Of a stretch of 54,829 nucleotides of DNA, positions 1 to 11,364 are shown piece after piece (position 1 is the stretch's first letter; the number at the start of each line of letters is the position of its first letter). Source of the DNA: Lactarius indigo (taxonomy: Eukaryota > Basidiomycota > Agaricomycetes > Russulales > Russulaceae). The notes beneath the pieces are model-generated. The model was given only the letters and a program-made list of their open reading frames with translations, was not told the origin of the DNA and ran no database searches. The DNA lies in contig JAFKAC010000232.1 of NCBI GenBank assembly GCA_025766275.1, positions 1 through 54,829 on the forward strand, read 5' to 3'. The translations under genes and the position numbers were made by a program.

Positions 1-52
1 TGCGTTAGACGTGCCCCCTCAGGTACTAATTCATGACGCCAATCTTTAATAG

Positions 53-206
53 CACCGTCTATCACGCGGGGCAGGACTACAGCACCTCTCTGCATTCCTT
101 GGGCGTCGATTATGACGCTGCAGGGTTTCCCGTGCATATCCCAGCAACCAAGTTGGGGTACAACGGGCACCCGCCTCAATATGTTCACTATTTGCAAAGT
201 CCATGA
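53..206 (+). CDS. 3' terminal exon of an unidentified gene (partial)
   Basis: An open frame of 50 codons runs from a likely splice acceptor (AG at 51-52, preceded by a branch-like CTAAT at 26-30) to TGA at 204-206. The peptide has protein-like composition, with segments such as HAGQDYSTSLHSLGVDYDAA and GYNGHPPQYVHYL, and does not look like random intergenic translation. The same frame is closed by TAA at 27-29, which is why I place an intron boundary there rather than extending the exon. I do not recognise the family. The rest of the gene must lie to the left of the window. The coding assignment rests only on composition and the plausible acceptor. Confidence 0.45.
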
Positions 207-3200
207 ACATCATCGTATCCAACAAGCAACTGCGTCTCGGAACGCTTATTACCCCAACAACCCAAGCGGATTCTAACCTATCTTATTCACGTCTCATCTC
301 GACCGTATAACAACACCTCACCAATTATCTGTTACTTTTGCGCTTATTCGTATATTGCTATCGCATTTTCTTTCAGGACAAAATATCCTTAGTTACTCAA
401 TGCCGCATTCGCGTTGCAGTGTGGATTGTATTCTGTTGCTTTCTATGTTCGTATTGCAGACTTGTGTGTAAGGTTTTAATTAGTAGGGAGTAGCAATCCA
501 AGTTATCATTATGTTTCACAGCCCAGAGCCGTCATGACAACTTGAAGGAACTTGTGTGACACTACTACTATTCCTCCCCGCTCACAGCTAAATCAAAAAC
601 GGGAACGGGGACGCGTTTCCAGCAGACTGGTAAGTTGATGGCCTTTGGGGGCTGTCAGTGGCGGGCGTCCAAAAGTCGCGCGCTCATCAGCAGGCGTTGC
701 CAAACTTCCGTCCATGCACAACCCGCCACCTCAACGTTTTGCGAGGATCGCGCCTAATGGTCATGATTGCACTGATGTATATATGCATCGAAGCGCTTCT
801 CCAAGCGAGAGCGCCAAAGGGGCGGGGAAGCGCCAGCGGCTGGGTCGGGAGCCTGGACCCCCGCCCACTTGTAGCTGCGGCCGCTAGAGGTTTCGGTAAC
901 GGTAACGGCAAGGACTGCCCGGCCCGGCCCAGCCCCATCCGCGCGTCGATCGAGGGGGAAGGTTGCGAGCTCGTGACTGGCGCAAGGCTATCCATATCCG
1001 GGAAAAGTGTACATCACGCAGTGTGTATTACGTTATCGAGAGAGCAGGTCGTCATGCGTACGGCTCAGCTGACGACACGCGATCTTCCCGCCCCCCCCCC
1101 CTCGGGCCCGGGAGGGCATAGAGATCTGAGGGTAGTTGAGAAGGGAAGGGAACCGCAATCACACAACCAGGGCAAGGCGAAGCATAACGCAGAGAGACCC
1201 CGGAAAGGCCCCCTGCGCGGAAACCGCAGGACATCGATGCGCGCAGATGCCCAATGCGGCTCCCCGTGCCTGATTAGGTTTTTCGCAGTAAATGCGCGAA
1301 GTCCAGAAAAAAATTAAATCGCCGACGGTAGTGGGTCGGCGAAAATTTGGCGAAGTTATTTCTAAAGTACCAGCACAAAATTTTGTACGTGACCCTCAAG
1401 CTTCTTCTCTCCACAGCGCGGCGCAAGAGGGTTTTTCGGTTTGGAAGTTTCAGCTTCGCGACGGTTGCCGTCCACCACCCCCCCCCCCTCCCCACAGGGA
1501 CATCCATACTGGGGTTGGGTATCTGAGTGCCACGTGGTGGCTTCCATTTGACCGGGAGGCCAAGTGGAGCAGGTGGGGGACCTGGAGAAAGGCGGGGAGG
1601 GGAATATGACGTTTGCGCCGTGGAGGTAAGGGTGCTGGAGGGCGTCTGGGCAAATTTCGCACCAGTTACACCGCGCCGACCGCGGTTGGGAGCACGTGTA
1701 ACGAACGTCGCCACGGTTCTGCGAAGCCCCGAAATCGCGCGAATATTCTCATGGATGATGGGGTCCCCCCCCATCTGCGACTACGTATTTATCCGAACCC
1801 ACTGCACTGGGCCATTGTCGACAATCGGGATTTACGCGCCAATCCATCCTACACAGGCGATGAAAATGTCACCCCCGCGCGATCTCTTGGAGTCTGCTCG
1901 AATACACCCGATCAAACGCGCAGCAGAAGCTTAACTGAGAGGAGTATCGATACGTTTGGATGTGCTAGAAAGTTTATAAAAAAAAAAAAAGAAAGTTTTT
2001 TTCTCCTTGTGTGCAGGTCATCGTGTTCCTCGTTGTCAGACGGGCCTGAGGGGGGAGACCGTCTGACGTACATCGCTAAGGTGAGGCCATCTGTTCGACT
2101 CTCAATAGCCTTGTCATCACTGTCAAGCACGAAGGCGAACAATTCAGTCCATCAGTTCCTCTGCGCGTACTCTCATAGTGCTCTAGCACTGGTGCCTCGC
2201 GTGTCAGATATAGCCGATGCATCTCCAGTGAGCGCTTCGACATAGCACCCGTGGGATCGACAAAGGAAACCGGTCCTTGGTTCTCATCGAGTTACACAGC
2301 AACTCACGGTGCGTGAATATATCGTCCATATACCGATTACGTCGTTACATACTATGCCCAGAAATCGACGTCGATACGTGCGTTATTAGCACGACCCAGT
2401 GTGCGGACTCACACTCTCACGCTCATTCGTATCAGCCAGGTCAGCTCGTAAAGCCGAGGCAGCTCGAGGTTATCTATTACCTCATTGACCTGCTGCCGTA
2501 CACATGGTCACGACGCTCGGGTCGAAATTGGGCCCCAAAATTGCCAGGAACAGATCGGGAGGGATTCTCAAAATCGAGAGACACATCTTCAGGACCATCA
2601 ACTCACCGAGTAACTGAATGCGTGGCGCTCAACACAGTCAATGTTCGGCCCTCGCGACAATCCCGGCGCTGGAAGAGTGCGGATGTCATCTGACGTGATC
2701 CATCACTGGGACCCCTAGAGTCCTACACTCTGGAAGAGTTACCTGACCGAGTCATTTGATATATTACGGCATGGGTAGTGAACGTCACCAGCGAATCTGC
2801 CGTGTTATGTTTAGCTGCTCTTCCTGGATCAAGGAACTCAGTTGTGCTGTGTTCAAGCAACTGCGGCCCGATAGTTCGGAGATCCGACCGAGCCAACGTG
2901 GGAGGAATGAAAAGTGACCGGAACTGAGGGGGCATTTCAGTACGAGATAACGCAGAACCGAGGCTACAAGTCCATAATATTAGATAGCGTTGTCTAAACG
3001 AGGGACAAGGCAAGCAAGATCCGGGGGTGAGCCAGTACCACGTAGACAGCTCATCGCAGTGGACCCACGCCAAAATAACATGTGTAGCTGGGGTTAATAA
3101 CAGAGTGAGTGGGGATACAACGTCAGGCGGACTATAGATCTGTATCTGACGACCAAGATGAACAATGTCATGGTAAGCTCGTGACTGCCAACTCACCAGT

Positions 3201-3242
3201 CTCGTCCGGGTGGCTGGAGGGGAAAGTTTTCACTTTACCGCT
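207..3242. other. Gene-poor interval, nothing recognised
   Basis: About 3 kb with no frame I can tie to a protein family on either strand. The longer open frames (for example 658-1317 + and 2723-3196 -) have no family motif or convincing splice pattern. Homopolymer C runs occur near 1090-1100 and 1477-1493, and an A run near 1979-1990. A diverged transposon relic or a non-coding RNA gene cannot be excluded by eye. Confidence 0.5.
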
Positions 3243-3606
3243 TCACGAGGGCCGTGGCATCTGTGGAGGCTCTTTGAGAGGGTTCTCCTGTCGGGCTTGG
3301 TCAAGGAGTCCGTCCAGCCCCTTTTTTTTCACGGCTTTCTGGGTATCACGGTGCATTGGTCAGGTAGAACTCAGAGTATATGCAGTGACGAATCCAACGT
3401 ACGCGCACACAATCTCGGTAACTAGCCCAGATTTTGCCGCACTTGCGTTCATATTCGTCCGCCTTCTCCTTGGAATACTTTGCACGGCTCTCGGATGACG
3501 CAGAGGCTGAAACAGCAGGCTCTAGATAGCCTTCAAACCAAGAGTTGAAACAAGAGTCGTACTCGAGCTTCAACGCCGTGCAGCTTTGTTCGAGACTGTG
3601 GGCCAT
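3243..3606 (-). CDS. MDM35: Mdm35-like twin CX9C mitochondrial intermembrane-space protein
   Basis: Two exons on the minus strand (3606-3403 and 3338-3243) with a 64-nt intron (donor GTACGT) give 99 aa. Twin CX9C motifs sit at C9/C19 and C56/C66, the hallmark of small intermembrane-space proteins imported by the Mia40 disulfide relay. The C-terminal exon reads [18 protein letters not shown], typical of fungal Mdm35. In yeast Mdm35 stabilises and imports Ups1/Ups2, which move phosphatidic acid and phosphatidylserine between mitochondrial membranes; that role is inferred from the family. An Ala/Ser-rich insert lies between the two motifs (about residues 31-42). I chose Met at 3606 over an upstream in-frame Met at 3750 because the extra residues are low-complexity and would overlap the VPS29 start. 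It is divergent from VPS29. Confidence 0.9.
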
Positions 3607-3699
3607 AGCAGGTGGTTCGGGTTTGAGCGGCGCGTACGAGAGACAAGCGACGGTTGCGCGTCGTGCCGGCAAGCGCCGTCGCCTTCCATCAACACCACT
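3607..3699. promoter_or_regulatory. Shared promoter between divergent MDM35 and VPS29
   Basis: Only 93 bp separate the two start codons, so both promoters and both 5' leaders must fit here or extend into the opposite gene. No clear TATA box is visible. Confidence 0.6.
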
Positions 3700-4534
3700 A
3701 TGGTCCTCGTACTCGTCATTGGCGATTTTCATATCCCCCACAGAATCCACGACTTGCCCTCAAAGTTCAAGAAACTCCTTGTTCCAGGAAAAATACAGCA
3801 GATCCTTTGCACTGGCAATGTTTGTGACCGCGAGACCTACGACTATCTCAGGACGGTAGCAGCTGACGTGCATGTTGTCCGTGGGGATTATGACGAAGTG
3901 TGCAGCTATGTTTTTTGAAAGTTTTTCGCGTGTTTAATAAACCCCCACTACTAGTCCGTTACCTTCCCGTTATCCCTAACCGTGACCCATTCGCCCATAC
4001 GAATAGGCGTCATTCACGGCCATCAGTGCATTCCAACGGGGGATTTGGACTCTTTGAATTCGATAGCAAGACAAATGGACGTTGATGTTCTTATATCTGG
4101 ACACACCCACACGTATGGTTGAAAGTTGGCGAACCGTCGGGCTATTTGACTTATGGATGGTGGAAAGGTTTCAAGCCATCGACCACGACGGCCGCTTCTT
4201 CGTGAATCCCGGATCGGCCACTGGAGCGTGGTCAGGCCATTTTAATGGGTAAGTGTCACATTCGAAGCTACTTTCCTGGTCGTGATCTTACAATCTGCCG
4301 CTTGTCAATTCCAGTGATCCTACGCCGTCCTTCGCTCTCATGGATATACAGGGCCCAGTGGTGGTAACATACGTATACCAACTTATAGATGGTGAAGTAC
4401 GCGTTGAGAAAATCGAGTACCGCAAAGATGCGGAAGCCCTCAATGCCAGAGAGCGAGAGGCGGCTGGGCCTCGTAGCACGGTCATGCCACAAAGCATTCC
4501 AAGCGCGAGCGCCGCCCAGCAAAGTGTATGGTAG
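3700..4534 (+). CDS. VPS29: Vps29, retromer subunit
   Basis: Four exons (3700-3897, 3955-4112, 4168-4248, 4315-4534) encode 218 aa. The metallophosphoesterase-like fold is clear: [15 protein letters not shown] at the N terminus, [50 protein letters not shown] and the C-terminal [20 protein letters not shown]. Vps29 is a scaffold of the retromer coat, which with Vps35 and Vps26 recycles cargo from endosomes to the Golgi; it is generally regarded as a protein-interaction scaffold rather than an active phosphatase. The introns are 57, 55 and 66 nt and the frame is continuous across all of them. A C-terminal tail of about 35 residues beyond KIEYRKD extends past the human protein. It is divergent from MDM35. 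Confidence 0.96.
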
Positions 4535-5141
4535 AATGTGAGCGCCGGTTACCCTCTGACTTTCGTCCCCCCGAACGCCATAAGTTATGAAAGGTATGAT
4601 ACTATACTAATATTTGCATTCACAGGTTGTTGACATTTGTATCATTCGCGTCCCTTTTGCGTAGCCATCGGCCACTAAATCCGCACTGTTTTTGTTTTCA
4701 CTGGCTAGAGGGTTATTGTTGTAACATGTTATTTTCCTTAGGGAGAGCACGATGATAAGGGACCGGGGAACGAGCCAAGCAAGAGCCAAGCCAAGCAAGT
4801 GCACAATTTTATTATGTAAGCAAATCGCAATTATCGCTCGAGATAAGTTTCGTTTCAGTTAGGTTTGTCTCCACCCTTCGATTGACCTCTGACCATGTTC
4901 CACCTGCTCTGAAAGGCTTGGCAACTTGGTTCTAGTGTGAGCTCTATGCGGTGACCTGGTTCTGATACCACGAGCGCCCTTGCGAGCACCTGGTGACAAT
5001 TGCTTGGCTTTGGTCCTATCCGGCTTCTTGGAAGCCGAACACGGAATTATGTGCTCTTGGCATTGAACTAACAGTCGTTGTATTACTCAAACGTCGGAAC
5101 GTGACTCCGACTTGGCTCTCTAGCTCTCACTGCTCTCGCGT
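4535..5141. other. Intergenic spacer between VPS29 and the protease array
   Basis: No gene seen. The right part (from about 4860) resembles the distal upstream regions of the later protease copies, with short matches such as the segment near 5060-5080, so the array's repeated promoter unit probably begins in here. Confidence 0.5.
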
Positions 5142-5576
5142 GGCGTCCCACGATTATGAGAGCCTCATGCTGACCGATCCCTGGACGGTCCTCGGAGCGT
5201 CGGCATTTTCTGGGTCACATTGCCATGTGTGTCTCAGTACCTGCGTGCGAATGGCTTCTCCAAGAGTCGTCGACGGGTATTCTACTCGTGTCTGACTGAT
5301 TACACTGCGTTTTTTTGGGCTTGGCATGTTTGTTTCGTACATACTGCCCCGTCGTTGCCACATGCACCTCCGTATGCGTTCACCTTCGACACAATGTTGT
5401 CCGCGTGGCGCTGCCCCTGCTGTTCTCGCGACCTCCTCGTCATCGGACCCTATACCAGCTCGTGACCGATGGGATGTGTGTTTATAAACGGTGCATTGTT
5501 CACCACTCAGTCTTCAGCCGCAAGTCTATCTCGCAGGTCTTCCATCGTCTCCTTCTGTCGTGCGCATTAATCAGCA
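5142..5576 (+). promoter_or_regulatory. Upstream region of protease copy 1
   Basis: The conserved array-wide block GGCGTCCCACGAYTATGAGA begins at 5142. A TATAAA box lies at 5483-5488, 94 bp before the ATG, preceded by AGCTCGTGAC near 5458, which also precedes the TATA box in other copies. Confidence 0.6.
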
Positions 5577-7986
5577 ATGGCCTCGTTCTCCAAGCTCCTC
5601 TCCTCTGTGCTCATCGCACTCCTTTATTCTTCCGCCGCTAACGCGAACCCGTGGCCTTTGACCTCGAAGCATGCCACTCATCGTACTCGCGCCGTTGGTG
5701 TCGATGGGAGCCTCAAGCTTGAGACCTTCCACCCCGAGTCAACTTTCGAGGTATGCCTCCGGCTCGCCTTGATAGTTCTGTCCGCTAACATCCTGAGCAG
5801 GGGTTCGGTGTTGAGGGATTGGATCATCCCCTCGCACGTCGTGCTGGCAACTTCGACATCAAGGCTGCCTCGGTGGCGTTCCTTGCTTCTAAGTTGGGCG
5901 TTCAACAAAACGACATTCATTTCCGTACGAGCGCGAAGGCGGAAGTGGGGCAGCATGCATTCCTGAAGCAGCAGATTGTGCGTTGAATACTTCTTTTTTT
6001 GCAACCGCAACGATTTAAACATTATGGGATAGAATGGGGTACCCGTCGCCAACGCGGTTGCTAACGTCGCTTTCAGCGATGACGGCAAGGTCTTGTCATT
6101 CGGCTCTTCCTTCGTCAAGCCCAGTAAGTCTGCGCAAACATTTCGACGATCACGAGGGGTTGTTGACCGAGTTGATATTATACAGCTGGCTCTGCGGACC
6201 AAACACCTACTGTATCGCTCAATGACGCGATCGCTACAGCAGAGAAGGCAATCGGCGGTACCCATAACGGACAGCCCGCAACGCTGGAGTTCTTGATACA
6301 GCCTGATGGGTCTGCTGTTCTCACCCACGTCATACAAATCCAAAATGAGGCTGCGGGGACATTCGTTGAGGCGTTTGTTGATGCGCACGCGAATAAGGTG
6401 GTCTCTGTGACCGACTTTGTCACGAAAGCCTCGGTCAGTTCGTCGCAGTCGCTGGGCTCTTCCTATTCTGACGGTTTTCGTTCTTTCTTTTTACAGTACC
6501 GCGTCCTTCCATTCAACAAGGAGATCCTCACTCAGGGCTTCCAGACCCTCACCGATCCCCAGGACTTGACAGCGTCTTCCCTCGGCTGGCACAATGACGG
6601 GACAACGTCCACGACTACGACTGCGTGAGTACCCACTTTTATCACCAGGGTTCTAGTATCTGACACTCCGGTAGCGGCAACAACGTCTTCGCGGCTAAAG
6701 GCAGCACTGCTACGTCGCAGAGCTCTGCTACTCTCAACTTCATCTTCACCCAGAATGCTGCCCAGGCTCCGACCGTCGCTGCGAATGTCGCCGCAGCAGT
6801 AGTGAACGCATTCTACATCGTTAACTCGGTCCACGACCTCACATACAGATATGGCTTCACGGAGTCAACCTTCAACTTCCAGACGAACAACTTTGGAAAG
6901 GGTGGAGTAGGCAACGATCGCGTCACAGTCAGCGTACAGGACCCTGCTGGTACCGACAATGCCGACTTCTCGACTCCCCCCGAGTACGTCCATCGCTTTT
7001 CGCATTGGTTGATGGGAGTTTCTGACGCAAAGCAGTGGCCAGTCTGGACACATGCGGATGTTCCTGTGGGACTTCACCAGCGTAAGCCTAATGTGTTCGA
7101 TCTCTGGCTGCACGGGTTGCTAAACCATTCCTTAGCCCGGACGTGATGGGGCCCTCGAAAATGACATCGTGATCCACGAGAACACGCATGGAGTCACCAA
7201 CCGAATGACTGGTGGCGGAACTGGACGGTGCCTGCAAACGACCGAGGCTGGTGGCATGGGCGAGGGTTGGTCCGATACCTTGGCCGAGTAAGTCTTCGAC
7301 CTGCTCCGCGCGCGCACTTTCTAAGCTTTGGTGTAAAGCTGGGCCTCGCAAGGCGCCACGACGGTCGATTTCGTATTGGGCCAATACGTCATCAATGACC
7401 CTGCTGGAATCCGCAGCCACCCGTACTCGACCTCTGCGTGAGTGTATTCAACGACTGCTCGCTAGGACCTGACTGCTTAGCCCCTTGACTCCAAAACAGC
7501 ACGACTAACCCGCTCCGCTACTCGAGCTTAAAGACTCTCACTGAGGTTCACGGTAAGTCCCCTCTCTTTCTTCCCATTATCGCTTGATCGTCTAATACGC
7601 GGGAAGATATCGGCGAGGTCTGGGCCAACATACTCCATAACGTGTATGCCTCGCTCGTCACCGCTCACGGGTGGTCCGCTACTGCTCGCACCAACCCGGG
7701 CGGCACGGAGGGCAACATTGTCTTCCTGCACCTCTTCCTCGACGCTCTGCTTCTCCAGCCATGCAACCCTACATGTAAGTCTTTCTCCTTTCGATGGTGC
7801 CTTTCCACGTGGACGCTGACGGGGAATGGGATAGTCCTCACGGCCCGCAACGCCTGGATCCAAGCCGACGCCAACCGATTTGCCGGTGCGAACAAGTGCT
7901 TATTGTGGCACGCGTTCGCGAGCAGGGGCCTGGGTGTGAACGCCGCGAACCACAACGACGACGCTACAGTCCCCGCGGGCTGCTAA
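5577..7986 (+). CDS. Secreted M36 fungalysin-type metalloprotease, array copy 1
   Basis: Twelve exons (5577-5750, 5801-5977, 6033-6123, 6186-6433, 6497-6624, 6675-6983, 7036-7081, 7136-7287, 7339-7437, 7500-7552, 7607-7774, 7835-7986) encode 598 aa with no internal stop. A signal peptide covers about residues 1-23 ([15 protein letters not shown] core). Residues about 58-150 look like the FTP propeptide, followed by a PepSY-like segment to about 230. The catalytic domain carries the zinc motif HENTH at 405-409, with E434 of GEGWSD as the probable third ligand. M36 enzymes are secreted zinc endopeptidases made as zymogens whose propeptide aids folding and inhibits the enzyme. The motif has Asn where the canonical fungalysin motif has Tyr (HEYTH). 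All splice sites are GT-AG. With copies 2 and 4 it forms one subgroup ([12 protein letters not shown] in the propeptide). Confidence 0.93.
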
Positions 7987-8513
7987 ACTTATTTCTATTA
8001 ACTTTCCGTTACCAAAAAAGGGATCTGGGATGCAGCGCAGGCTTGTGGCGCTGTAGAAAGTATGTATTTTTCACTTGGTTGACCCTGTATTGTTCGTTAT
8101 CGTGCAAATTCATTGTCATATTACTGTCAACAGTGGCGCGATCTGTAAGCACAATTGGTAGGCTTTCGCGTTTCCTCTGCCCCGACTTTGGAAAGGTTTT
8201 GCAAAAATCGTGATAAGTCTTTGAGTTTCAGTGGATTGGCAGTTATCTAGTTATCCTCCACTTTAGGCGTTATTCGTGGGAAGAAAAATCTAAAAATAGA
8301 TGCAGCGTGAGAAGCACATGGCTGTAGACCGCAAGTCATGGTGAGTTTCCTCATGAGTTTCCTGTCAGTTAAGCATGCGTTCCCGTCTGTTGACCTTAGC
8401 TATCATCACGCTTCTTGTCCCGTTATGGAGGTGTGTGCTCTTGGCATTGAGCTACGATCTCTGCATTACTCCGGAACCTCGGGATGAGACCTCCCACTCC
8501 CACCTATTTCTCT
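7987..8513. other. Spacer between protease copies 1 and 2
   Basis: No gene seen. The sequence around 8220-8420 is a diverged relative of 16865-17060 and 21580-21740, so it belongs to the repeated spacer family of the array. Confidence 0.5.
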
Positions 8514-8961
8514 TGGCATCCCACGACTATGAGAGCCTCGTGCTGACCGATCCATGGACGCTCTCAGAGGATCGGAGTTCGCTGGGTCACGTTGCCATGT
8601 GTGTCTTATTGCCCTTGTGTTAATAATTTCTCCAGAAGTCATCGACAGGTAATTTACTCAGTAATTGCGACTGATTTATCCCAAAAACTCTATGAGCTTG
8701 GGGTCTTCTAGCATGCTTGTTCGTTCATACTACGTTTCTTGCACATGCAACTCCACGCGTGGATTCAACTTCGACAATTTGTGGACCGCGTGGCGCCACC
8801 CCTGCTGTTCTCGCGACCTACTCGCTATCGGGCCCTATGCTAGCTCGTGACAGACGGGATGGGTGTTTATAAACGGTGCATTGTTCACCACTCAGTCTTC
8901 AGCCGCAAGTCTATCTCGCAGGTCTTCAATCGTCTCCTTCTGTTGTGCGCATTAACCAGCA
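8514..8961 (+). promoter_or_regulatory. Upstream region of protease copy 2
   Basis: The conserved upstream block starts near 8514. TATAAA is at 8868-8873, 94 bp before the ATG, preceded by CTAGCTCGTGAC near 8840. From the TATA box to the ATG it is almost identical to copy 1. Confidence 0.6.
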
Positions 8962-11364
8962 ATGGCCTCGTTCTCCAAGCTCCTTTCATCTGTGCTCATT
9001 GCGCTGCTTTATTCTTCCACCACGAATGCGAACCCGTGGCCTTTGACCTCGAAGCATACCACTCATCGTACGCGTTCACTTGGTGCCGACGGCAGCCTCA
9101 AGCTTGAGACCTTCCACCCTGAGTCAACTTTCGAGGTATGCTTCTACATCGTGATAGTTCTGTCTGCTAACATGCAGGGCAGGGGTTCGGCGTTGAGGGA
9201 TTGGATCACCCCCTCGCACGTCGTGCTGGCGACTTCGACATCAAGGCCGCCTCGGTGTCATTCCTTGCGTCTAAGTTGGGCATTCAACAAAACGACATTC
9301 ATTTCCGCACGAGTGCGAAGGCAGAAGTCGCCCAGCACGCCTTCCTCAAGCAGCAGATTGTTTGTCCAACCCTTCCTCTTTCCTAGTCGTGACGACTTAG
9401 ATAAACTTGCGGCAGAATGGTGTACCCGTCGCCAACGCGGTTGCTAACATCGCATTCAGCGATGACGGCAAGGTCTTGTCATTCGGCTCGTCTTTCGTCA
9501 AGCCCAGTAAGTCTGCCCGAATTTGACTACCACGAGCGGTTGTTGATCAAGTTGATTTTTATTAAGCTGGCTCTGCGGACCAAACACCTACTGTATCGCT
9601 CAGCGACGCGATTGCTACAGCAGAGAAGGCACTGGATGGTACCCACAATGGACACCCCGCGACGCTTGAGTTCCTTATACAGCCAGATGGGTCTGCTGTT
9701 CTCACCCACGTCATACAAATACAAAACGAGGCTGCGGGGACATGGGTCCAGGCATTTGTTGACGCGCACGCGAACAAGGTGGTCTCTGTGACCGACTTTG
9801 TCGCGAAAGCCTCGGTCAGTTCGTAGCAGTAGTTGGGCTCTTCTCATGCTGACGGTTTTCGTTCCTTATTTATGCAGTACCGCGTTCTCCCATTCAATGA
9901 GGAGATCCTCACTCAGGGCTTCCAGACCCTCACCGACCCCCAGGACTTGACTGCGTCTTCCCTCGGCTGGCACAATGACGGGACAACGTCCACGACTACG
10001 ACTGCGTGAGTACCCACTTTCATCACCGGGGTTCCCGTACCCTAACATTTCTGTAGCGGCAACAACGTCTTCGCGGCTAAGGGCAGCACCGCTACATCGC
10101 AGAGCTCTGCTACTCTCAACTTCATCTACACCCAGAATGCTGCCCAGGCTCCGACCGTCGCAGTAAACGTTGCGGCGGCAGTTGTAAACGCGTTCTATAT
10201 CGTCAACACGGTCCACGACGTTACATACAGATATGGGTTCACGGAGTCGACGTTCAACTTCCAGACGAATAACTTTGGAAAGGGTGGAGTAGGCAACGAT
10301 CGCGTCACGGTGAGCGTACAGGACCCTGCTGGTACCGACAATGCCGACTTCGCAACTCCCCCCGAGTACGTCCATCACTTTTTGAATCAGTCTATGGGCG
10401 TTTCTGACGCAAAGCAGTGGCCAGTCTGGACACATGCGTATGTTCCTGTGGGACTTCACCAGCGTAGGTCTACTACATTTAGTCTCTGTCCGCATGGGTT
10501 GCTGAATCATTGCTTAGCCCGGACGTGACGGTGCCCTCGAGAATGACATCGTGATCCACGAGAACACGCATGGCGTCACCAACCGAATGACTGGTGGCGG
10601 AACTGGAAGCTGCTTGCAAACGACCGAGGCTGGTGGGATGGGTGAGGGTTGGTCTGACACCATGGCCGAGTAAGTACTCGCTTCACTCCAGGCACGCACC
10701 TTCTAAGCTCTGGTGTAAAGCTGGGCCTCACAAGGCGCCACGACGGTCGATTTCGTATTGGGCCAATACGTCACCAACAACCCTGCTGGAATCCGCAGCC
10801 ACCCGTACTCGACTTCTGCGTGAGTGTATACAACGGCTGTTCGTTAGGACCTGACCGCTCAGCCTACCGACTCCAAAACAGCACGACTAACCCACTCCGC
10901 TACTCGAGCTTGAAGACTCTCACTGAGGTTCACGGTAAGTCCCTCTTTCTTCCCATTATCGCCTGATCGTCTAATACGCGGGAAGCTATCGGCGAGGTCT
11001 GGGCCAACATGCTCCATAACGTGTATGCCTCGCTCGTCACTGCTCACGGGTGGTCTGCGACCGCGCGCACGAACCCGGGTGGCACTGAGGGCAACATCGT
11101 GTTCCTGCACCTCTTCCTCGACGCTCTGCTTCTCCAGCCGTGCAACCCTACATGTAGGCCTTTCTCCTTTCGGCCATGTCCTTCCGTATAGACGCTGATG
11201 GGGAATGGATAGTCCTCACGGCTCGCAATGCATGGATCCAAGCGGATGCAAACCGGTTTGCGGGGGCGAACAAGTGCTTGTTGTGGAATGCATTCGCAAG
11301 CAGAGGCCTGGGTGTGAACGCTGCAAACCACAACGACGACTCTACCGTCCCTGCAGGCTGCTAA
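8962..11364 (+). CDS. Secreted M36 fungalysin-type metalloprotease, array copy 2
   Basis: The same 12-exon structure as copy 1 splices into an open frame of about 598 aa ending at TAA 11362-11364. It shows the signal peptide ([19 protein letters not shown]), propeptide, HENTHG (codons at about 10556-10573) and GEGWSDTM. It is very close to copy 4 through both exons and introns, including intron 2 and the downstream spacer, and the two share SCLQ after the GGGTG loop where copies 1, 3, 5, 6 and 7 have RCLQ. Intron 3 uses AAG as acceptor. It is inferred to be a secreted zinc endopeptidase; substrate is unknown. No disabling change is seen. Confidence 0.93.

Noticed and set aside
658..1317. 219-codon open frame on the + strand
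   Set aside because: Low-complexity, Arg/Pro-rich translation in GC-rich DNA with overlapping frames on both strands and no family motif.
7642..7986. Continuous open frame reading through intron 11 of protease copy 1
   Set aside because: Intron 11 has proper splice sites and reading through gives a stop or frameshift in some other copies; splicing restores the family sequence in all seven.
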